DNA of 64,000 nucleotides from an uncultured Porphyromonadaceae bacterium (GCA_900538705.1 UPZG01000007.1:1-64000), one strand, 5' to 3'. Shown: positions 1 to 8,934, counted from the first letter of the stretch. Notes: generated by a model not told the origin, from the sequence alone. Made by a program: numbers and translations.

Positions 1-45
1 GCCTCTTCAGACCTCTCTCGCACCCCTCTTTTTTCGGGTTGCGGA

Positions 46-79
46 TGCAAAGGTAATACCTCTTTTTATTCTACGCAAG
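46..79 (-). promoter_or_regulatory. Strong Bacteroidota promoter reading off the left edge
   Basis: Read on the minus strand there is a TTG element (complement of 76-78), a 20-nt spacer and a TACCTTTG -7 box (complement of 48-55), a full match to the Bacteroidota TTG-N19/20-TAnnTTTG promoter. Transcription would start near position 41 and run out of the window. The 13 nt around the -33 element (67-79) are identical to those of a second promoter at 39693-39705. This extended -33 block and the GC-rich start region resemble a stable-RNA (possibly rRNA) promoter, but the transcribed gene lies outside the window. Confidence 0.6.
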
Positions 80-427
80 TATTTTGATGAACTTTTTTCA
101 AATTATTTTTATTCATCCCGTAAAGGCTTTTTGTATCAGAGGATTACAAAACCTGCCTTTTGCCTCTACTCCCCGCTCCCAACTGTACTCTCCTACTAAA
201 AGGGAAGGTCGTCGGTGCTGTTGTCTGCTTCTGCCCCCGAAAATATCGACCAATAAGTGCTTAATATTGCCAGGACATTATCCGTTTCACTCATTTTATG
301 AAAGCATGAAATAGCATCTGCTTTTATTTACGTACACAAAAAACTGGAGTCAATAATATAAATAGTAGTTTGCGCATGAATAGTCATGCCTGTACGTGCA
401 TTACATATGCGGTATTAACATATTAAT
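80..427. other. Intergenic stretch, nothing recognised
   Basis: About 350 nt between the left-edge promoter and the terminator of the tonB operon. A possible 76-codon reading frame at 84-314 has no recognisable domain and no promoter in front of it, so it was not called. No RNA gene or repeat was recognised. Confidence 0.5.
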
Positions 428-469
428 AAAAAGCATCCGGCCCAAAATTCCATGAGCCGGATGCTTTTT
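428..469 (-). terminator. Bidirectional terminator of the exbB-tonB-TPR operon
   Basis: A perfect 14-bp hairpin: the left arm 428-441 begins with five A and the right arm 456-469 ends with five T, with a 14-nt loop. It lies about 30 nt past the stop of the TPR gene, so it ends the minus-strand operon. The flanking A and T runs would also allow termination in the other direction. Confidence 0.85.
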
Positions 470-497
470 ATTAATATAGATACTCTTATTATAATCT

Positions 498-2144
498 TCA
501 AAGAGTCTTAAGAGCCTCTTCGATATCCTTGTTATTGGGATCGAATTCGAGCATCTTATTCCAATATAATCTTGTATTGTCTTTATACTCCTTGGCTTTG
601 GCAGGGAATTGTACAGCTTCCTCACTGTAAGCTTTCAGGAAGTTATAATATCCTAAATAACGATAGCTCTCAATATAAGCTGCCACACGCGATTTGGAAA
701 GATTTGTAGAGTCTTGGTCAAGCACTTCGATAGTTTGCTCATAATAGGGCTTGGCTGTACCTAAAGTTGTCTCGGGGTCACGACCGGCTGCTGCACGGGC
801 ACGCCACATATAACCAAGGTAATTATTGGGAGCCTGCTCTATGACTTTAGCAAAGAGTGTGTCGGCCTTCATCAAGTAAGCCTGTCCACCAATGGAATCG
901 GCCATACCTACGCGATAGCATGTTTGACCGAAACGGAAATAATCCATCACGCGCAAATTATCTGATGCATGATCCATATATTGCGAATAGAATTTGATAG
1001 AGAGAGGAAACTCCTCAGCGGCTTCATAAGCAGCACTTATCTTCTTCAGCAAACTTATGTTAGTTGTGTCCAGCTCAAAAGCCTTCAAAAAGCTATTTAC
1101 AGCTTCTTGGGGTTTATCAAGCTCTAAAAGCAAATCGCCATAACACTCATAGTCGCGCGAAAGGAATGTATGACGAACATTCACCGGTAGAGAGAAGAAC
1201 TTCTCGGCCGCAGCTTTAGCTTCGTCAAAACGGCTCAATTCAAAAAGGTTATAAAGAATAACACGATTCAACACAAAATTATCAGGCTCTTTTGCCAAGA
1301 TAGATTTAGCAAGATTGTAGGATTCGTCGAAACGCTTGCTATAGAATAGAAGCGTAGCCAAACGAGCACGATCTTCCTCGAAATGGTTAGGATTAGCTAC
1401 ATACGTCTCATATGCAGCGGCAGCCTTGGTATACTGTTGATTTTTATAATATGCCTCAGCGAGCTCGCGTTGAGCTAGAGCAGACTCCGGAGCCTTTTGC
1501 AAGAGCTCTTCGAGCTTACCAATGGCCATTTCGGGATTGATATCGAAGTACATGTGAGAATATTTCACATAAGCCTCTACGCAGTTGGGATCGAAATTGA
1601 TAGCCATCTCGTAGTAACCACATGCATCGCCATTGCGACCTTGATTGGCCAAAATATCACCTTCAAAAAGGTATATATCGGGGAAAGTCTTGTCGGCTTT
1701 GCGAGCATTTTCAAGATATTTTTCATATCCTGGTACAGCTGTTTCGTAATAAGCCTTAGCAATTGCAAGGTTTACACCGGCGTCTTTTTTATTTTTCTTG
1801 AGAGCTTCTTTGAAGAGCTTCTCGGCAGCTTTCTTATCAGTTGTCAGTTGCAACTTGCCCTGTCCTACAAGATTGTATGCATTCTCGGGATCGGCTTCAA
1901 GACCTTTTGCATAATACTCGGCAGCTTTCGTATAATCCTTGTTTTGAAAAGCTATCTCCCCCAAATAATAATAGGCTTCTGATTTATTGGTACTTGGGTC
2001 GTTAATGGTACGTTCCAGAATAGTACGTGCGTTGTCTGGCTGGTCGGCTTTGAAGTATTCTATACCATCGGTATAATCATTTGCCCACGCGCTACCTATG
2101 GCGGCAGCCACAATGGCAAAAACAGTTAAGAATTTGATTCTCAT
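498..2144 (-). CDS. Periplasmic tetratricopeptide-repeat (TPR) protein
   Basis: 548 aa. The first 21 residues form a signal peptide (MRIKFLTVF... ending AIGSAWA), followed by TPR units across nearly the whole protein; repeated signatures such as AYYYLGEIAFQNKDYTKAAEYY and ALAQRELAEAYYKNQQY are visible. I chose the start at 2144 because it opens directly into the signal peptide; an upstream in-frame start would bury it. It is the last gene of the exbB-exbD-exbD-tonB operon, 19 nt after the PstS-like gene. TPR arrays are protein-binding scaffolds, so a periplasmic or outer-membrane partner of the TonB machinery is a reasonable guess (inference). No catalytic motif is present. Confidence 0.85.
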   Translation of the reverse strand: MRIKFLTVFAIVAAAIGSAWANDYTDGIEYFKADQPDNARTILERTINDPSTNKSEAYYYLGEIAFQNKDYTKAAEYYAKGLEADPENAYNLVGQGKLQLTTDKKAAEKLFKEALKKNKKDAGVNLAIAKAYYETAVPGYEKYLENARKADKTFPDIYLFEGDILANQGRNGDACGYYEMAINFDPNCVEAYVKYSHMYFDINPEMAIGKLEELLQKAPESALAQRELAEAYYKNQQYTKAAAAYETYVANPNHFEEDRARLATLLFYSKRFDESYNLAKSILAKEPDNFVLNRVILYNLFELSRFDEAKAAAEKFFSLPVNVRHTFLSRDYECYGDLLLELDKPQEAVNSFLKAFELDTTNISLLKKISAAYEAAEEFPLSIKFYSQYMDHASDNLRVMDYFRFGQTCYRVGMADSIGGQAYLMKADTLFAKVIEQAPNNYLGYMWRARAAAGRDPETTLGTAKPYYEQTIEVLDQDSTNLSKSRVAAYIESYRYLGYYNFLKAYSEEAVQFPAKAKEYKDNTRLYWNKMLEFDPNNKDIEEALKTL

Positions 2145-2163
2145 TTTATAAAACAATATTTGG

Positions 2164-3099
2164 TTATTCATTAAAATCACTTGATACGTTTACAACACGT
2201 TCTTCGATGCGCGCCGGTGAGATATTTGTCTTCTCAAAAATCTTTTGACCACGCTGTCCGGCTACAAATATAGTAAATCCCGTGCAAAGACCGTTATGCG
2301 TTTCAGTTTTTATCATATAAATTGACCTAAAAAAAGGATATTCGCCCGACGCAATGTATGCTTGGAAGGGACCGAAAGGTTGTGCTTCGGCAGTTTTCTT
2401 CACAGCTACAGGCGAAACGAGCTCGCGCACAGGTACATCGGCAGAATCGTTTGCGTCTATCCATGCTGCTCCCAAAACGCCAATAGCATTGGGACGACGA
2501 CTCACCTCGCGAATGACCTGCAAACTGTTTTCAACCGCCGACACTCCTGGATATAATTTTTGAGGGGCACATATAGAATCTACTACATAACGTACCGTAC
2601 CCGAATGGCGATTATCAAATATGACTTGAATATTATCGAGTTTCGAAGATGGGAACAACTGGGTCCACTGTGTTACCTCACCCGTCATGATACGACGTAT
2701 GTCGTCGACGGAAAGGACTGAATCGGGATTCTGCTTATTTACCACAAAAGCTACAGCATCTACAGCCACATGAGTAGAACGACTTTCGAGACGATTCTGA
2801 ATAATAGCCTCCTTCTCTGCCTTGGTAAGTTCGCGCGAGATAGCAATAAGACGCACACTATCGTCGAGCAATGCTTTCACAGCATCTACCTCAGTTACTG
2901 GTGCTGCAGTGATGTAAGCTCCGGGATTGGAACGTGTAAAAACAAAAACATGTTGGTCTAAAACATTAAAAAAAGATTCATCACACAAAAACCTTACGTC
3001 GCCCTCATACATACGACGATCTACACCTCCTTGCGATGAACAAGCTGCTAACGAAAGCAGTATGACCAGAAAGATAGAAATGGATAATGTTTGTTTCAT
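2164..3099 (-). CDS. PstS-like phosphate-binding-type lipoprotein
   Basis: 311 aa. It starts with a lipoprotein signal: the lipobox LAAC gives Cys20. The rest matches the PBP-like family (PstS type), with the typical segments DAVAFVVNKQNP, LSVDDIRRIMTGEVTQW and a later SGTVRYVVDSI. The start at 3099 was chosen because it places the lipobox correctly. No phosphate ABC transporter genes (pstABC) lie nearby; the gene sits inside a TonB/ExbBD operon between a small membrane protein and the TPR protein. It may sense or bind a ligand in the periplasm rather than feed an ABC importer (inference). Ligand unknown. Confidence 0.8.
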   Translation of the reverse strand: MKQTLSISIFLVILLSLAACSSQGGVDRRMYEGDVRFLCDESFFNVLDQHVFVFTRSNPGAYITAAPVTEVDAVKALLDDSVRLIAISRELTKAEKEAIIQNRLESRSTHVAVDAVAFVVNKQNPDSVLSVDDIRRIMTGEVTQWTQLFPSSKLDNIQVIFDNRHSGTVRYVVDSICAPQKLYPGVSAVENSLQVIREVSRRPNAIGVLGAAWIDANDSADVPVRELVSPVAVKKTAEAQPFGPFQAYIASGEYPFFRSIYMIKTETHNGLCTGFTIFVAGQRGQKIFEKTNISPARIEERVVNVSSDFNE

Positions 3100-3121
3100 A
3101 AAAGGGTTATACTTGTGTGTA

Positions 3122-3367
3122 CTACTTACTTCCTTTATAAACGCGATAACCACGATATATGCCATACAGAAAGAAAACGCCTCCCATGAGATACCTTACC
3201 CAAGAAGGGACTGTGTAAACGAAAAGAGAGGTGAAGAGAAGTGCATAAGCCATGGCAAGGTAGATTGCCACCATAATGATACCCAAAACCAAGCGCAAAG
3301 GGGAAAGGCGGGGTTTTGTATCATCGTCTTGCGAAGGGGTATCGCCGTAATGTCCGTATTGTACCAT
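3122..3367 (-). CDS. Small two-helix inner-membrane protein
   Basis: 81 aa with two hydrophobic segments, roughly residues 26-50 and 57-72, and a short charged N-terminus and basic C-terminus. No known catalytic motif. It lies between tonB and the PstS-like gene, 22 nt from the latter and on the same strand, so it is probably co-transcribed. Function unknown; the conserved position suggests a part in the envelope complex made by the operon (inference). Confidence 0.7.
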   Translation of the reverse strand: MVQYGHYGDTPSQDDDTKPRLSPLRLVLGIIMVAIYLAMAYALLFTSLFVYTVPSWVRYLMGGVFFLYGIYRGYRVYKGSK

Positions 3368-3472
3368 AAAATTGTTACTATAAGAAGTAGTTGTAAAAAT
3401 ACCCGCAACCTAATATACGAGATAATAGGTTGCGGATTGTTAAAGTATCAGATGTGCTATGCACATGCGAGA

Positions 3473-4297
3473 TTACATAAGCTTAAACTTAACGGGAAGC
3501 GTAAAGTAAACGGGCACTTCGTTACCGTTTTGTTTTCCAGGAATCCACTTAGGCATTCCTTGCAACACGCGTACTGCCTCTTTTGCAAGAGAGGGATCGG
3601 GGCTGCGGAGTACCTGAATGTTTTCAATAGAACCTGTACGAGATACGACGAATCGCAAGAGTACTTGCCCTTGAATACCGTTTTCCTGAGCTACGGCCGG
3701 ATAACGAAGGTTGTCGTAAATATACTTCATCAACTCTGCATCGCCACCGGGGAATTGAGGCATCTGTTCAACAGCATCGTAAACTTTCTCCTCTTCAGGC
3801 TCGGGTTCGGCAATTACTTCGCGGAAGTCGGCAATATCTTGAGCGTCTTCGGTATCGACACCCTCAACATCGGCTATAGAGATGTTGATATTGCTCTGCG
3901 CCATTTCATCCTGAGTACGGATCTCTTCCTCTTCCTTTACGTTCTCATCAGCTGTGATGACGGGAGCCGTAAATTTGATAGAGCTTTTCAAAGGAGGTGG
4001 TGGCGGAGCCTCCACGATGGGTTGAATATCTTCGTTCTTTTCTACTTCCTGGTCTTCAAGATTGGCCATCTCTACCTCAGTGACAGTAAAGTCAGGAGAG
4101 GCATCCTTCTCCTTAGGGATTTTGTCGATAAGAGAGGGAATAATGAAAGCCAATGCAAGAGCCACAATCGAAGCTACGATAGCGATAAGGTGGCGTTTTC
4201 CAATTTCCTGACGAATAACATATCCGCCGAATTTTTTGTTTTTGCCTTCAAACGCTAATTCGCACCACTTCGATGAGTTCAAATCAATGCTTGCCAT
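3473..4297 (-). CDS. tonB: TonB energy-transducer protein
   Basis: 274 aa. A cytoplasmic N-terminus of about 35 residues precedes one membrane helix (about 36-56), then an acidic, proline-containing periplasmic linker with a PPPPPLKS stretch, and a C-terminal TonB domain (about 180-274) with the characteristic MPQFPGGDAELMKYI and LRYPAVAQENGIQGQV segments. It transmits the proton-motive-force energy harvested by ExbB/ExbD to TonB-dependent outer-membrane transporters such as the SusC protein in this window. It lies 35 nt after the second exbD. The N-terminus with the charged segment before the helix is typical of Bacteroidota TonB. Confidence 0.93.
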   Translation of the reverse strand: MASIDLNSSKWCELAFEGKNKKFGGYVIRQEIGKRHLIAIVASIVALALAFIIPSLIDKIPKEKDASPDFTVTEVEMANLEDQEVEKNEDIQPIVEAPPPPPLKSSIKFTAPVITADENVKEEEEIRTQDEMAQSNINISIADVEGVDTEDAQDIADFREVIAEPEPEEEKVYDAVEQMPQFPGGDAELMKYIYDNLRYPAVAQENGIQGQVLLRFVVSRTGSIENIQVLRSPDPSLAKEAVRVLQGMPKWIPGKQNGNEVPVYFTLPVKFKLM

Positions 4298-4332
4298 AAT
4301 TTGTCTAAATATTAGTCGTGAGAATTAGGTTA

Positions 4333-5088
4333 TTATTGTGCTCCAAAATCGCTCGATGCTGCCAATTGTCCATTCGACTTTAAGTTACCAATGAGGAAAA
4401 GGTCACCTTCTGTCATATCAACGACGGCATATTTTCCTACACTGCATACAATCATCTCGTCAAGAACGTCAACAAGGCTTTGATACGTAGCACCGGGACC
4501 ATTGATATACTCATTATCGGTAGTTGAGGTTTTTGCTTTGATAACCACCATCGGGGCACCCTTGTGCTTTTTAGCTTCGCGGACAGCCTCGTCACGTGTT
4601 TCCATTAAAGCATTGATTTCCTCTTCTGTTTGGCTCTTTGAGAGTTTGCGGGCCTTTACCTCGGCCTGAGCCGACTCAAAGTCCTTATTAGCTTCATCAA
4701 CGAGTCCGATAACTTCTTCATTACGCTCCAACAGCAATGCGCGGATACCATTGGGATCAACTGGGTCGAGAGACGACTGAACCAAAGAGGTATAGTCCTT
4801 ATAATTGGGTTCGCCCAAATAATAGAACACCTCGTCGTTGTCGCCCAACAATATCGTGATAGCTTCCGAAGCTTTCAATTTACTTTGTTCTTCTTCCGTT
4901 ACGGCGTCTTTACTAGGCATTACCAAGTCCATGGTACGACTCTCTGTCATAGTTGTACAAAGCATGAAGAAGGTAATCAGAAGCATGTTCATATCCACCA
5001 TAGGCGTAAAGTCTACGTGAATTTTCATTTTCTTCTGTGCGCCTTTTTTTCTTTTACCGTCATTATCTTTTACTTCTACTTCTGCCAT
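4333..5088 (-). CDS. exbD: ExbD/TolR-family biopolymer transport protein (second copy)
   Basis: 251 aa. The short basic N-terminus (KKMKIHVDFTPMVDMNMLLITFFML) carries the ExbD helix with the membrane aspartate of the FTPMVDMNMLL motif. A long periplasmic domain follows, with an unusual charged insertion (about residues 105-165, rich in Glu and Lys, possibly helical), then the usual C-terminal fold around VVIKAKTSTTDNEYI. ExbD forms the ion channel of the TonB motor with ExbB. It lies directly after another exbD; Bacteroidota often carry two different ExbD paralogues in one operon, and the two here differ in length and in their periplasmic domains. Confidence 0.9.
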   Translation of the reverse strand: MAEVEVKDNDGKRKKGAQKKMKIHVDFTPMVDMNMLLITFFMLCTTMTESRTMDLVMPSKDAVTEEEQSKLKASEAITILLGDNDEVFYYLGEPNYKDYTSLVQSSLDPVDPNGIRALLLERNEEVIGLVDEANKDFESAQAEVKARKLSKSQTEEEINALMETRDEAVREAKKHKGAPMVVIKAKTSTTDNEYINGPGATYQSLVDVLDEMIVCSVGKYAVVDMTEGDLFLIGNLKSNGQLAASSDFGAQ

Positions 5089-5118
5089 ATTATATATGAA
5101 TTAGTACTCGAACGCGGG

Positions 5119-5772
5119 CTATTCGCCTTGGCTCAAGGTAGTGATTAGACTAAAACGGTTTTGACGAATCTCTTGTAACGAATCCATTACTTTTTTCACA
5201 ACATCGTAAGGAGTATGACGGTCGGCCTTGATAATGATTTTGAGTTTTTTCTGGTCATTATCGAGCGCTGCATATTCCTCACTATCTCTCATTCGTTGGC
5301 TAGCGCATCGCGTAGCAAAATCGACCCAATCCTTAAATTGGTTATCGGTGCTATCGCAAGGAATACCCCAGTTTTTCAAGTCGTTGGCCTGATCCTCGAA
5401 CCGTTGGTCAAGGAAACGGGGCAGATCCTTCATTGGTACACCAAACCAATCAGAGAGGCGGAAAGTATTTTTCTCTGCTTCGGTCAGTTGCACCTCGGGA
5501 TGCACTTTCAACATTTCATCAAGAGCGTTTTCGCGATCGAAGGTGTTATCAAGACTGATAAATACTTTACCAGTAGGCTCGATAAGAACTTCGAGAACAT
5601 CTCTATCGGGAATCTCAAATTCTGAAACCGACGAAGGCGTAACGACTTGTTGCGGTTCTTGTTGAACGAATGTAGATGTCAGCATGAAGAAAGTAAGCAG
5701 AAGCACAGTAACGTCACTCATCGCGGTCATATCGATGAGCGTACTCTTCTTTTTTACTTTTACCTTTGGCAT
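5119..5772 (-). CDS. exbD: ExbD/TolR-family biopolymer transport protein (first copy)
   Basis: 217 aa. The N-terminal helix contains LIDMTAMSDVTVLLLTFFML, with the Asp residues typical of the ExbD proton pathway. The periplasmic part ends with KIIIKADRHTPYDVVKKVMDSL, the conserved ExbD C-terminal motif. It lies 39 nt after exbB and 30 nt before the second exbD. With ExbB and TonB it forms the inner-membrane motor that powers outer-membrane import. Confidence 0.92.
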   Translation of the reverse strand: MPKVKVKKKSTLIDMTAMSDVTVLLLTFFMLTSTFVQQEPQQVVTPSSVSEFEIPDRDVLEVLIEPTGKVFISLDNTFDRENALDEMLKVHPEVQLTEAEKNTFRLSDWFGVPMKDLPRFLDQRFEDQANDLKNWGIPCDSTDNQFKDWVDFATRCASQRMRDSEEYAALDNDQKKLKIIIKADRHTPYDVVKKVMDSLQEIRQNRFSLITTLSQGE

Positions 5773-5811
5773 ATTACAAAGTCCTTTCTTTAAGCTGAGT
5801 GATCAAAAAGA

Positions 5812-6642
5812 TTAATGAGTTTTTGCGTAAGCGTTTACGATGCAGAAACCAATCTCATCGATAGCGTAGGTAAGGTTATCGATTTTGTTTGAGAAGTAGT
5901 TATAAGAAATAACTGCAAGAGCACCAGTGGCAATACCAGTAGCAGTATTAACAAGGGCCTCAGAAATACCAGTAGAAAGAGCTTGTGAGTCGGTAGCACC
6001 ATCACCAGATGCCAAAGCGGCGAATGAACGAATCATACCCAACACTGTACCAAGCAGACCGAGCAACGTACCCAGTGTGGTAAGCGTAGCAATGATAGGA
6101 AGGTTTTGTTGGAGAGCCGGCATTTCGAGAGCTGTAGCCTCTTCGAGTTGAGTTTGGATGGCCTCGAGTTTTTTCTCTTTCGACAATGAGTTATCTGTTT
6201 CTACTTGTTCGTATTTGATAAGAGCCGAAGCTACAACACTTGCAACAACGCCTTTTTTCTTCTCGCAAAGAGCTTTAGCCTTAGCAAGGTCGTTTGCCTC
6301 GAGGGCAGCTTTGATTTCGGCGACGAATTTGGTTGTATTACCTTTACCATCGGCACTCATCATTGCGATGAAACGCTCAACTGAAAGTACGATAACGGTA
6401 AGGAGACACGTCATAAGGATAGGAACGATGAAACCACCTTTATATACCGTAGCAAGGAGGTCACCATTGAGGGGATGACCGTTTACAGGGTCTCCATCGG
6501 CAAAACGAGAAGGATCACCGCAAACAAATTGATAAAAACAAAAACCGGCAACGGCGCATATCAGGATCACCCAAATAGGGCTCTTGATTCCGATAACATT
6601 CGACTTTCTCGTCGCTGTTTTCTTCACTGTCTTAGTTTCCAT
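5812..6642 (-). CDS. exbB: ExbB/TolQ/MotA-family proton channel protein
   Basis: 276 aa. Membrane helices at about residues 21-40, 70-92, 183-210 and 228-250; the third contains the TLGTLLGLLGTVLGMIRSF segment that defines the MotA/TolQ/ExbB family, followed by the TGISEALVNTATGIATGALAVI motif. The extra N-terminal helix is common in Bacteroidota ExbB. It is the first gene of the operon exbB-exbD-exbD-tonB-small membrane protein-PstS-like-TPR. The 580-nt gap upstream must hold the promoter, but I could not find a convincing -33/-7 pair. Confidence 0.93.
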   Translation of the reverse strand: METKTVKKTATRKSNVIGIKSPIWVILICAVAGFCFYQFVCGDPSRFADGDPVNGHPLNGDLLATVYKGGFIVPILMTCLLTVIVLSVERFIAMMSADGKGNTTKFVAEIKAALEANDLAKAKALCEKKKGVVASVVASALIKYEQVETDNSLSKEKKLEAIQTQLEEATALEMPALQQNLPIIATLTTLGTLLGLLGTVLGMIRSFAALASGDGATDSQALSTGISEALVNTATGIATGALAVISYNYFSNKIDNLTYAIDEIGFCIVNAYAKTH

Positions 6643-7173
6643 AATAAAATTTTTAGTGTTGTTTTTTTAGTGTTATTTTTTAATTGTTTTGGTTTCTTTC
6701 TTGTTTTCAGCAAACAAAGCCGAACAGGAGGAACCGGCCTTTATGTACCCCAATATAGTCTATACCCCATATCACACTGCTGCAAGAGTTTTTCATTATA
6801 TCAAAGGTTCTATAGGACCATCAGTTCGACCGGCAAATTTAGGATATATTTTTGAGTTAAAAAAATACCAGTCTCATTTTCTCGCCCCCAAATGCTATTG
6901 CTCCATCTGATTTCACATCGTTTAACGTCATGCACTACAAAACTGTGTCATAAAACATATTTATGCAACTTATTAGTACATTTCATACTCTTATAACGAA
7001 AGAAAAGCGCTTTTATTGCAACTCAACGTATATTGTCATCCAAAATAAAAACAATATTATACCCTATCGACAAATTACCGGCAACGTGTTTACCCATGCG
7101 ATAGTTACCTTTCAGAAAACAAAGAAAGGCGCTCCTACCCCATACGAAATTACCTTTTGTAAAGAATATAATT
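6643..7173. other. Divergent intergenic region before exbB and the FHA gene
   Basis: About 530 nt of AT-rich, divergently flanked sequence. Short reading frames exist (for example at 6475-6855 and 6963-7184) but none shows a domain or a signal peptide. A lone CAAATTTA at 6834-6841 could be a minus-strand -7 box for exbB; it lacks a -33 partner. Nothing else recognised. Confidence 0.4.
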
Positions 7174-7203
7174 TTGAGAGATAGAGAGAATGCTGTACCT
7201 TTG
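7174..7203 (+). promoter_or_regulatory. Promoter of the FHA-domain gene
   Basis: TTG at 7174-7176, a 19-nt spacer and TACCTTTG at 7196-7203: a perfect Bacteroidota promoter. The predicted start point near 7210 rules out any translation start upstream and fixes the gene start at 7225. Confidence 0.8.
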
Positions 7204-7224
7204 TCACTTTCAACCTCAAAAGAT

Positions 7225-7740
7225 ATGAAACGTATAATATGCCCCAAATGCGAACACAAGTTTACCTTTGACGAAACGCGCTACAAAGGGGCGAAAAACA
7301 TCGCTTTTGCTTGTCCCGAATGCCGTAAACACTTCTCACTCTCGGTCGACGAGATAGAAGAGATGAACGAAGAGACTCACTCTTTTCCCTACGGATATAT
7401 CACCGTCGTAGAAAACAGCTTTTGCTATCGCCAAACATTCGGACTAAAACCTGGCGACAACGTCATAGGCCGACACTCACCGGGCAGCGAGGCCGATATT
7501 GCTATAGAAAGTGGCGACATGAGTATGGATCGCCGCCACTGCATCATCAATGTAAAGACAAACGGCAACAATATTGTATGCACCTTACGCGACAACCCCA
7601 GCCTCACAGGTACATTCCTACGACAAGAAATTTTAGGAGACCGCGACCGTGCAAGGCTTTGCGATGGGGATATTATAACCATTGGAGCCACAACCCTTAT
7701 TGTACATCTGCCTGAAGATGAAGACGAATATTTTGACTGA
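7225..7740 (+). CDS. Zinc-ribbon and FHA-domain protein
   Basis: 171 aa. The N-terminus is a zinc ribbon with two CxxC pairs (CPKC and CPEC, residues 7-10 and about 35-38) of the type found in zinc-ribbon/FHA proteins. A forkhead-associated domain follows (about 60-165), with the phosphothreonine-binding signature IGRHSPGSEADI, then SMDRRHC. FHA domains bind phosphothreonine peptides, so this is a signalling or scaffold protein. No kinase or secretion gene is beside it. The start was set by the promoter immediately upstream; an earlier in-frame ATG lies within the promoter itself. Confidence 0.85.
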   Translation: MKRIICPKCEHKFTFDETRYKGAKNIAFACPECRKHFSLSVDEIEEMNEETHSFPYGYITVVENSFCYRQTFGLKPGDNVIGRHSPGSEADIAIESGDMSMDRRHCIINVKTNGNNIVCTLRDNPSLTGTFLRQEILGDRDRARLCDGDIITIGATTLIVHLPEDEDEYFD

Positions 7741-7780
7741 AGTATTACCCTCTGTCACAACTTCTGGGGGAGTGACCGAA

Positions 7781-8455
7781 TCAATACTGACGCTCACCAA
7801 AAATATTTGTACCCACCCGCACCATGTTACTGCCTTCCTGTACGGCTATGTCATAATCATGACTCATCCCCATGGAGAGAATATTGAAGCCTGGCAACTG
7901 CGAACGGCAGCGTGAGCCCACCTCATCAAATAATCGTTTCAAGGAAGCAAAATCGGCTGCTACACGTGATTTATCGTCGGTATTCGATGCCATCCCCATC
8001 AGACCGCGAATAGACACATGGGGATAGTCTTCTGCACAGAAACTCTCCATAAAAGCGAGACATTCGTCGGGAGAAAAGCCATATTTCGTCTCTTCGATAG
8101 CCACATGCACCTCCAAGAGGCAATCTACAACTCGGGGTACACGGGCTGCCTGGCGTTCTATTTCGGCCAGCAATTTCTTGCTGTCTACACTATGTATCAG
8201 CCCTATGTAAGGTACGATATATCGCACCTTATTGGTCTGCAAATGGCCTATGAAGTGCCAGCATATATCGTTGGGCAATTGCAAGCGTTTCTCTTCAAGT
8301 TCCTGTACGCGACTTTCGCCAAAGATTCGCTGACCGGCATTATAGGCTTCAAGCAAAACGTCGGCAGGATGGAACTTCGATACAGCCACCAGCGTCACGC
8401 CTTCAGGCAAGGAGCGGCGCACCCTGTCGAGATGCTCTGCTACAATTGATGTCAT
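7781..8455 (-). CDS. YggS-family pyridoxal-phosphate homeostasis protein
   Basis: 224 aa, the usual length. The PLP-binding Lys27 is in VAVSKFHP, followed by FGESRVQEL, HFIGHLQTNK, IHSVDS and MGMSHDYDIAVQEGSNMVRVG, all hallmarks of the alanine-racemase N-terminal fold family YggS/PROSC. It has no known enzymatic activity and buffers free PLP. The start codon overlaps the stop of the DUF4494 gene by 4 nt (ATGA type), which implies translational coupling. Confidence 0.93.
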   Translation of the reverse strand: MTSIVAEHLDRVRRSLPEGVTLVAVSKFHPADVLLEAYNAGQRIFGESRVQELEEKRLQLPNDICWHFIGHLQTNKVRYIVPYIGLIHSVDSKKLLAEIERQAARVPRVVDCLLEVHVAIEETKYGFSPDECLAFMESFCAEDYPHVSIRGLMGMASNTDDKSRVAADFASLKRLFDEVGSRCRSQLPGFNILSMGMSHDYDIAVQEGSNMVRVGTNIFGERQY

Positions 8456-8934
8456 AATTGCGACACCTCCTTTTCGACGGGTTGTGCAACCGGCGCATCG
8501 GGAAGTGAAGCCTCGTAAGGATATACATCGAGAAGCAAGGTCTCCACAATAGATGTCACCTCCCAGTCGGCCATAGTTCCTTTCATAGAGATATTGAGAT
8601 TCTCGAGTGCTGTGGCAAAGTCGGCTGCCTGTACCAAGATATAGGATGCCGTACGCTTCTCCATGCCACTCTTTTCATCAAGGGTAATAAAGCAAATCTT
8701 GCACTTGTACCATTTATCGCCCGTAGCATCATAGTACACATCACTATAATTGGCACGTTTAACGGCCGAAACGGAAAACTCGCCCGAAATAAACGGTTGT
8801 ATTTCCTTGATAATGCGAGCTTCGGCCTCTGTAAACGAAAGAGCATCTACCAAATAAGGCTCGGTTACTTTTTTCTGAAGCCCGTTCTCGAGCGTTTTAT
8901 CATATTTTACTTTACATTCAAACCAACTTGACAT
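8452..8934 (-). CDS. DUF4494 family protein
   Basis: 160 aa, soluble, no signal peptide. It matches the Bacteroidota-specific DUF4494 family, with the N-terminal WFECKVKYDKTLENG and the YKCKICFITLDEKSG segment. Function unknown. It is translationally coupled to yggS through a 4-nt overlap and lies 27 nt after the guanine deaminase gene, so the three are likely one operon. Confidence 0.85.
   Translation of the reverse strand: MSSWFECKVKYDKTLENGLQKKVTEPYLVDALSFTEAEARIIKEIQPFISGEFSVSAVKRANYSDVYYDATGDKWYKCKICFITLDEKSGMEKRTASYILVQAADFATALENLNISMKGTMADWEVTSIVETLLLDVYPYEASLPDAPVAQPVEKEVSQL

Noticed and set aside
84..314. 76-codon plus-strand frame near the left edge
   Set aside because: No domain, no promoter, low-complexity composition.
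2927..4258. 443-codon open frame on the plus strand across the tonB region
   Set aside because: Antisense to tonB and its neighbours, no domain; the minus-strand genes explain the region fully.
6963..7184. Short frame before the FHA gene
   Set aside because: It ends inside the FHA promoter and has no domain.
7741..7789. Weak symmetry (AGTATT/AATACT and GTCAC/GTGAC) between the FHA and yggS genes
   Set aside because: Arms are short and interrupted, with no T-run; not convincing as a terminator.
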